Below are positions 13,644 to 16,262 of a stretch of DNA of 16,262 nt, piece by piece. The translations under genes and the position numbers were made by a program. Within the stretch, counting starts at the first letter, position 1, and the number at the start of each line of letters is the position of its first letter. This DNA comes from Bacteroidota bacterium (GTDB taxonomy: Bacteria > Bacteroidota > Bacteroidia > Cytophagales > Hymenobacteraceae): the NCBI GenBank assembly GCA_023424725.1, contig JAFADQ010000003.1, forward strand, positions 1-16,262, read 5' to 3'. A model generated the notes under the pieces. That model ran no database searches and was not told the origin of the DNA. It saw only the letters and a list, made by a program, of their open reading frames with translations.

Positions 13644-15053
13644 TTAGCGACTTCTTCTGCCGCCTCCGGCCGGGCTGCTGCTGCGGCCACCGCCGCCTGT
13701 GCCAAAGCTACCGCTGCTACGCGTTGGCGCAGGAGTAGACATAGACGGCTGGCGTGTTGGCGCAGGAGCAGATGGCCTTGCAACAGGCTCGCTATTCTGC
13801 CTCGATCCTCCAAAAATACCTCTAATGCCTCTGTTTCGTTGCTGAGGAGCAGGAGTAGAAGGTACCACGTTTGGTCTGCGCTCGGGTGCCGGCGTGTTAA
13901 TTTGCGGCGAGCCCGAACGGTTTGGCGCCGGAGCTTCTATTACGTTTCGGCCAGGGCGCTGGGTTGGCGCAGGCTCGTAATTCTGGTTGCGCGATGGAGC
14001 CGGAGTGCCACGCTCTATTTCTCTTTGCTGAACAGGTGCGTTACGCCGCGGGTTTGTTGCCGGTGCGGGAGTTTCTACAGCACGGCCCGATCTTGATGGG
14101 GCGGTTTCGTAAGGTGTCGCTCTTCTGGCAGGTGCGGTTTCTTGCCGGGTGGCAGGAGCGGCAGAGCGGCTTGGAGCACGGGAAGGAGTTACTACAGAGC
14201 TTGGGTTGCTTCTGAGGCTACGCACTTCCTGCGCATTTACCGCGCTCTGGCGGCCGGTTGTTAAAGCCGGAGCTGCCATGCGCCCGGAAGATACGCGGCC
14301 TCCTGTAGAGCCGGTGGTGCGTCCGCCACGGTTGCCCAGGTTGCCAAGAGTGCTGCTTCTGTCGCCGCGGCGGCCATACATAACTCTGTTGCCGTTGCTG
14401 GCCATAGCGCCATCGTAAAAGCCGTGGTAATAACCGGCACCGTAGCCGCCGCCAAACGCATACGGCGAGTAGTAAGGATATCCCCAACCCATACCGTAAC
14501 CTATGCCATAGTAGGGGCTATACCATGGGCGGCCCCAGCCATACCCTATAGAAATAGCAAAGCCCGGGCTGTAGCCCCAGGGCCGCGGGCTCCAGAAAGG
14601 GTCGTAGCCCCATGCGCCGGGGCTGGTATAATACCATCCGGAATAAATGCTGCCGTAATAAGCAGCTCTGGGGTTATAGTAATAATAATCAGTATAAAAC
14701 GGATCGTAATAGCCAGCGCCTACATAAGGGCTATGAAACCTGCGCAGGCGGGCAGAGTAATGATAATCGTAGTTATCGGTATAGTACTCGTCTGTGCCGG
14801 AATTGCCATAACGCGCGTTGCTGCCCGAAGCACTGTTATTGGTATTATACTCGGGGTTGGTTATTTGCCCCTGATCAGAATTGCCGGAGTAAGTAGAGGG
14901 CGATGCGGAGCGGTCGTCTACCGCAATGGTGCGGTCAGAAGAGCTGTGGTACATGTCATCGTATTCTGTAGATGCCATGTTAGAGCTGCTGCTGCAGCTT
15001 CCCAGAGCCAGCCCCAAAATCGCTATAAAAGATGTATGTAGTATAGCTTTCAT
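13644..15053 (-). CDS. Low-complexity lipoprotein, Tyr/Gly-rich core and Pro/Ala/Arg-rich tail
   Basis: This 469-aa protein has a lipoprotein signal with lipobox LGSC (C20) and a Ser/Asp/Asn-rich linker to about residue 85. An aromatic low-complexity region (about 90-214) is dominated by Tyr, Gly, Trp and Pro (YYYYNP, GWYYTSPGAWGYDPF, YGIGYGMGWGYPYY). The tail (about 250-469) is strongly basic, with irregular repeats such as TPAPTR, TPAPER and PAPNR, ending GGGRRSR. No catalytic motif or known domain is visible. The gene lies 17 bases before the FadL/OmpP1-like gene and probably shares its transcript, so a cell-envelope role alongside that barrel is plausible. The basic tail may bind acidic polymers such as peptidoglycan or LPS, but this is inference. 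Signal and composition are clear; function is unknown. Confidence 0.8.
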   Translation of the reverse strand: MKAILHTSFIAILGLALGSCSSSSNMASTEYDDMYHSSSDRTIAVDDRSASPSTYSGNSDQGQITNPEYNTNNSASGSNARYGNSGTDEYYTDNYDYHYSARLRRFHSPYVGAGYYDPFYTDYYYYNPRAAYYGSIYSGWYYTSPGAWGYDPFWSPRPWGYSPGFAISIGYGWGRPWYSPYYGIGYGMGWGYPYYSPYAFGGGYGAGYYHGFYDGAMASNGNRVMYGRRGDRSSTLGNLGNRGGRTTGSTGGRVSSGRMAAPALTTGRQSAVNAQEVRSLRSNPSSVVTPSRAPSRSAAPATRQETAPARRATPYETAPSRSGRAVETPAPATNPRRNAPVQQREIERGTPAPSRNQNYEPAPTQRPGRNVIEAPAPNRSGSPQINTPAPERRPNVVPSTPAPQQRNRGIRGIFGGSRQNSEPVARPSAPAPTRQPSMSTPAPTRSSGSFGTGGGGRSSSPAGGGRRSR

Positions 15054-15288
15054 GGCTTATGAGTTTGAGTAGTAAAGTAAAATATCCGGTTTGCCCGCAA
15101 ACAGTTTTGCCATTTGCCGGCTCTGTTTATGCCTTCCTTGTTAATTTTGCTGCGTGTTGCACGCTGGTTAGACAGTTTTTGGTGCCCGCAGGTTTAATTG
15201 CCCGCAAAAAAAAACTTTAAAACCGGCCTTCACATCAATTATTTAGTTTTCAAGTAACAAAGAGTAAGCACCGTCTTCTTATTAAACG

Positions 15289-15296
15289 TAATTTTG
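15289..15296 (+). promoter_or_regulatory. Candidate -7 box (TAATTTTG) for proS
   Basis: TAATTTTG fits TAnnTTTG, 75 bases upstream of the proS ATG. No TTG is seen 19-21 nt upstream. Use of this box would include the inverted repeat at 15322-15338 in the leader RNA. Confidence 0.45.
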
Positions 15297-15321
15297 CGGA
15301 AAACCGATATGTATTTTTAAA

Positions 15322-15338
15322 GGTACAAAAAATGTACC
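15322..15338. repeat. Inverted repeat GGTACA-A5-TGTACC in the proS leader
   Basis: A perfect 6-bp inverted repeat around five A residues lies about 33 bases before the proS start codon. It could be a leader RNA hairpin or a dimeric protein-binding site. No T-run follows, so it is not a terminator. Confidence 0.6.
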
Positions 15339-15371
15339 AACATCATTCCTAAGAAACTAAAACACAACAAT

Positions 15372-16262
15372 ATGAGCAAAGCCTTGCCAACCCGCGCCGA
15401 CGATTATTCTGCCTGGTACAACGAGCTTGTAAAACGTGCCGGTCTGGCCGAGAATTCTGCCGTGCGCGGCTGCATGGTAATTAAACCCTACGGCTATGCC
15501 ATCTGGGAAAAAATGCAGCGCACCCTGGACGATATGTTTAAGCGTACCGGACATAGTAACGCTTATTTTCCGCTTTTCGTGCCTAAGCACATGTTCGAGG
15601 CCGAAGAGCAAAATGCCGAGGGCTTTGCCAAAGAGTGCGCCGTGGTTACGCATTATCGCCTTAAAAACGACCCCGATACCAATGGTAAGCTTATTGTAGA
15701 CCCGGCTGCGAAACTAGAGGAAGAGCTAATTGTGCGCCCAACCTCCGAAGCCATAATTTGGAGCACCTACAAAAACTGGGTGCAAAGTTACCGCGACCTG
15801 CCAATTTTGGTAAACCAGTGGGCCAACGTAGTGCGCTGGGAAATGCGCACCCGCCTGTTTTTGCGCACCGCAGAGTTTTTATGGCAGGAAGGCCACACAG
15901 CACATGCCACCGCCGAAGAAGCTGTTACAGAAACAAAGCAAATGCTGGATGTTTACGCCGATTTTGCCGAAAACTGGATGGCCATGCCCGTAGTGAAAGG
16001 CGTAAAAACCCCGAACGAACGTTTTGCCGGCGCTCTGGATACCTATTGCATAGAAAGTTTAATGCAAGACGGAAAAGCACTGCAAGCCGGAACATCGCAC
16101 TTTTTGGGCCAGAATTTCGCGAAAGCGTTTGATGTAACTTTCGCTACCAAAGAAGGCGGATTGGAGCACGTTTGGGGCACCAGCTGGGGCGTTAGTACCC
16201 GCTTAATGGGTGCGCTGGTAATGGCACATTCCGATGATCAGGGTTTGGTTTTGCCTCCAAAA
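15372..16262 (+). CDS. proS: Prolyl-tRNA synthetase, archaeal/eukaryal type (3' end outside window)
   Basis: The ATG at 15372 opens a frame that runs uninterrupted for 297 codons to the window end. Hallmarks of class II ProRS are seen: RPTSEAIIW and W-A-N-V-V-R-W-E-M-R-T-R with LRTAEFLWQEGHTAHAT (motif 2 and its loop), then LQAGTSHFLGQNFAKAFDV and EHVWGTSWGVSTR. The sequence passes directly from motif 2 to the later motifs without the roughly 180-residue INS editing insertion of the typical bacterial enzyme, marking the archaeal/eukaryal-like type that Bacteroidota also carry. It charges tRNA-Pro with proline in the cytoplasm. It diverges from the envelope operon on the minus strand. The catalytic motif 3 and anticodon-binding domain lie beyond the edge. 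Confidence 0.97.
   Translation, partial: MSKALPTRADDYSAWYNELVKRAGLAENSAVRGCMVIKPYGYAIWEKMQRTLDDMFKRTGHSNAYFPLFVPKHMFEAEEQNAEGFAKECAVVTHYRLKNDPDTNGKLIVDPAAKLEEELIVRPTSEAIIWSTYKNWVQSYRDLPILVNQWANVVRWEMRTRLFLRTAEFLWQEGHTAHATAEEAVTETKQMLDVYADFAENWMAMPVVKGVKTPNERFAGALDTYCIESLMQDGKALQAGTSHFLGQNFAKAFDVTFATKEGGLEHVWGTSWGVSTRLMGALVMAHSDDQGLVLPPK

Larger units (their letters stand above)
15054..15371. other. Divergent intergenic region between the lipoprotein operon and proS
   Basis: This 318-bp region must hold promoters for both directions. Toward proS there is a TAATTTTG box (15289-15296) and an inverted repeat (15322-15338). No TAnnTTTG box was found for the minus-strand operon; AT-rich sequence near 15075-15085 is the only suggestion. 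The octamer TGCCCGCA, or a near match, recurs at about 15092, 15183 and 15198 without an obvious pattern. Confidence 0.5.

Noticed and set aside
14424..15041. 205-codon plus-strand open frame
   Set aside because: It lies antisense to the low-complexity lipoprotein; its Val/Ile/Ala-rich content is what the complement of Tyr/Gly codons produces, and it lacks a plausible start context or domain.

Overview
The window looks like a Bacteroidota chromosome, probably Cytophagales (Hymenobacteraceae-like: Pontibacter, Rufibacter or Adhaeribacter). The evidence is a type IX secretion C-terminal sorting domain, two lipoproteins with acidic residues just after the lipid cysteine, a Bacteroidota-style short Crp/Fnr regulator, a DPP-IV-like S9 peptidase, the INS-less prolyl-tRNA synthetase, and TAnnTTTG promoter boxes with almost no Shine-Dalgarno sites. 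Genus is inference. No tRNA, rRNA, CRISPR or phage gene was seen.

Layout. 1-95: tail of an unidentified gene, then a terminator. 140-1137: a repeat-rich island built around a Y1 (HUH) transposase gene on the minus strand, with three two-hairpin REP-like units (one direct, two forming an inverted pair around the transposase) and a duplicated terminator module on both sides. 1316-4069: a large T9SS-secreted beta-propeller/adhesin-like protein. 4148-4555 (minus): a small hypothetical protein, convergent with it across a shared hairpin terminator. 4781-7597 (plus): MoxR ATPase, an unknown 189-aa protein, a Crp/Fnr regulator and a DinB-family protein. An exact TTGAT-N4-ATCAA operator overlaps the stop codon of the regulator and sits upstream of the DinB promoter. 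7706-9934 (minus): DPP-IV-like peptidase. 10116-12048 (plus): two tandem paralogous lipoproteins, the second carrying a frameshift. 12142-15053 (minus): a two-gene unit of a Tyr/Gly- and Pro/Ala/Arg-rich lipoprotein followed by a FadL/OmpP1-like outer-membrane barrel. 15372-end (plus): proS, cut by the window edge.

How the parts relate. Most of the window is ordinary envelope and housekeeping content, organised as convergent pairs separated by bidirectional hairpin terminators. Two places deserve attention. The first is the transposase/REP island, where covarying stems, an inverted pair of units and a hairpin abutting the transposase start codon suggest a Bacteroidota REPtron-like system. The second is the regulator/operator/DinB cassette, where the recognition helix of the regulator (ETLSR) matches the adjacent operator. 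The frameshifted lipoprotein paralog and the mosaic-looking T9SS gene are secondary points.
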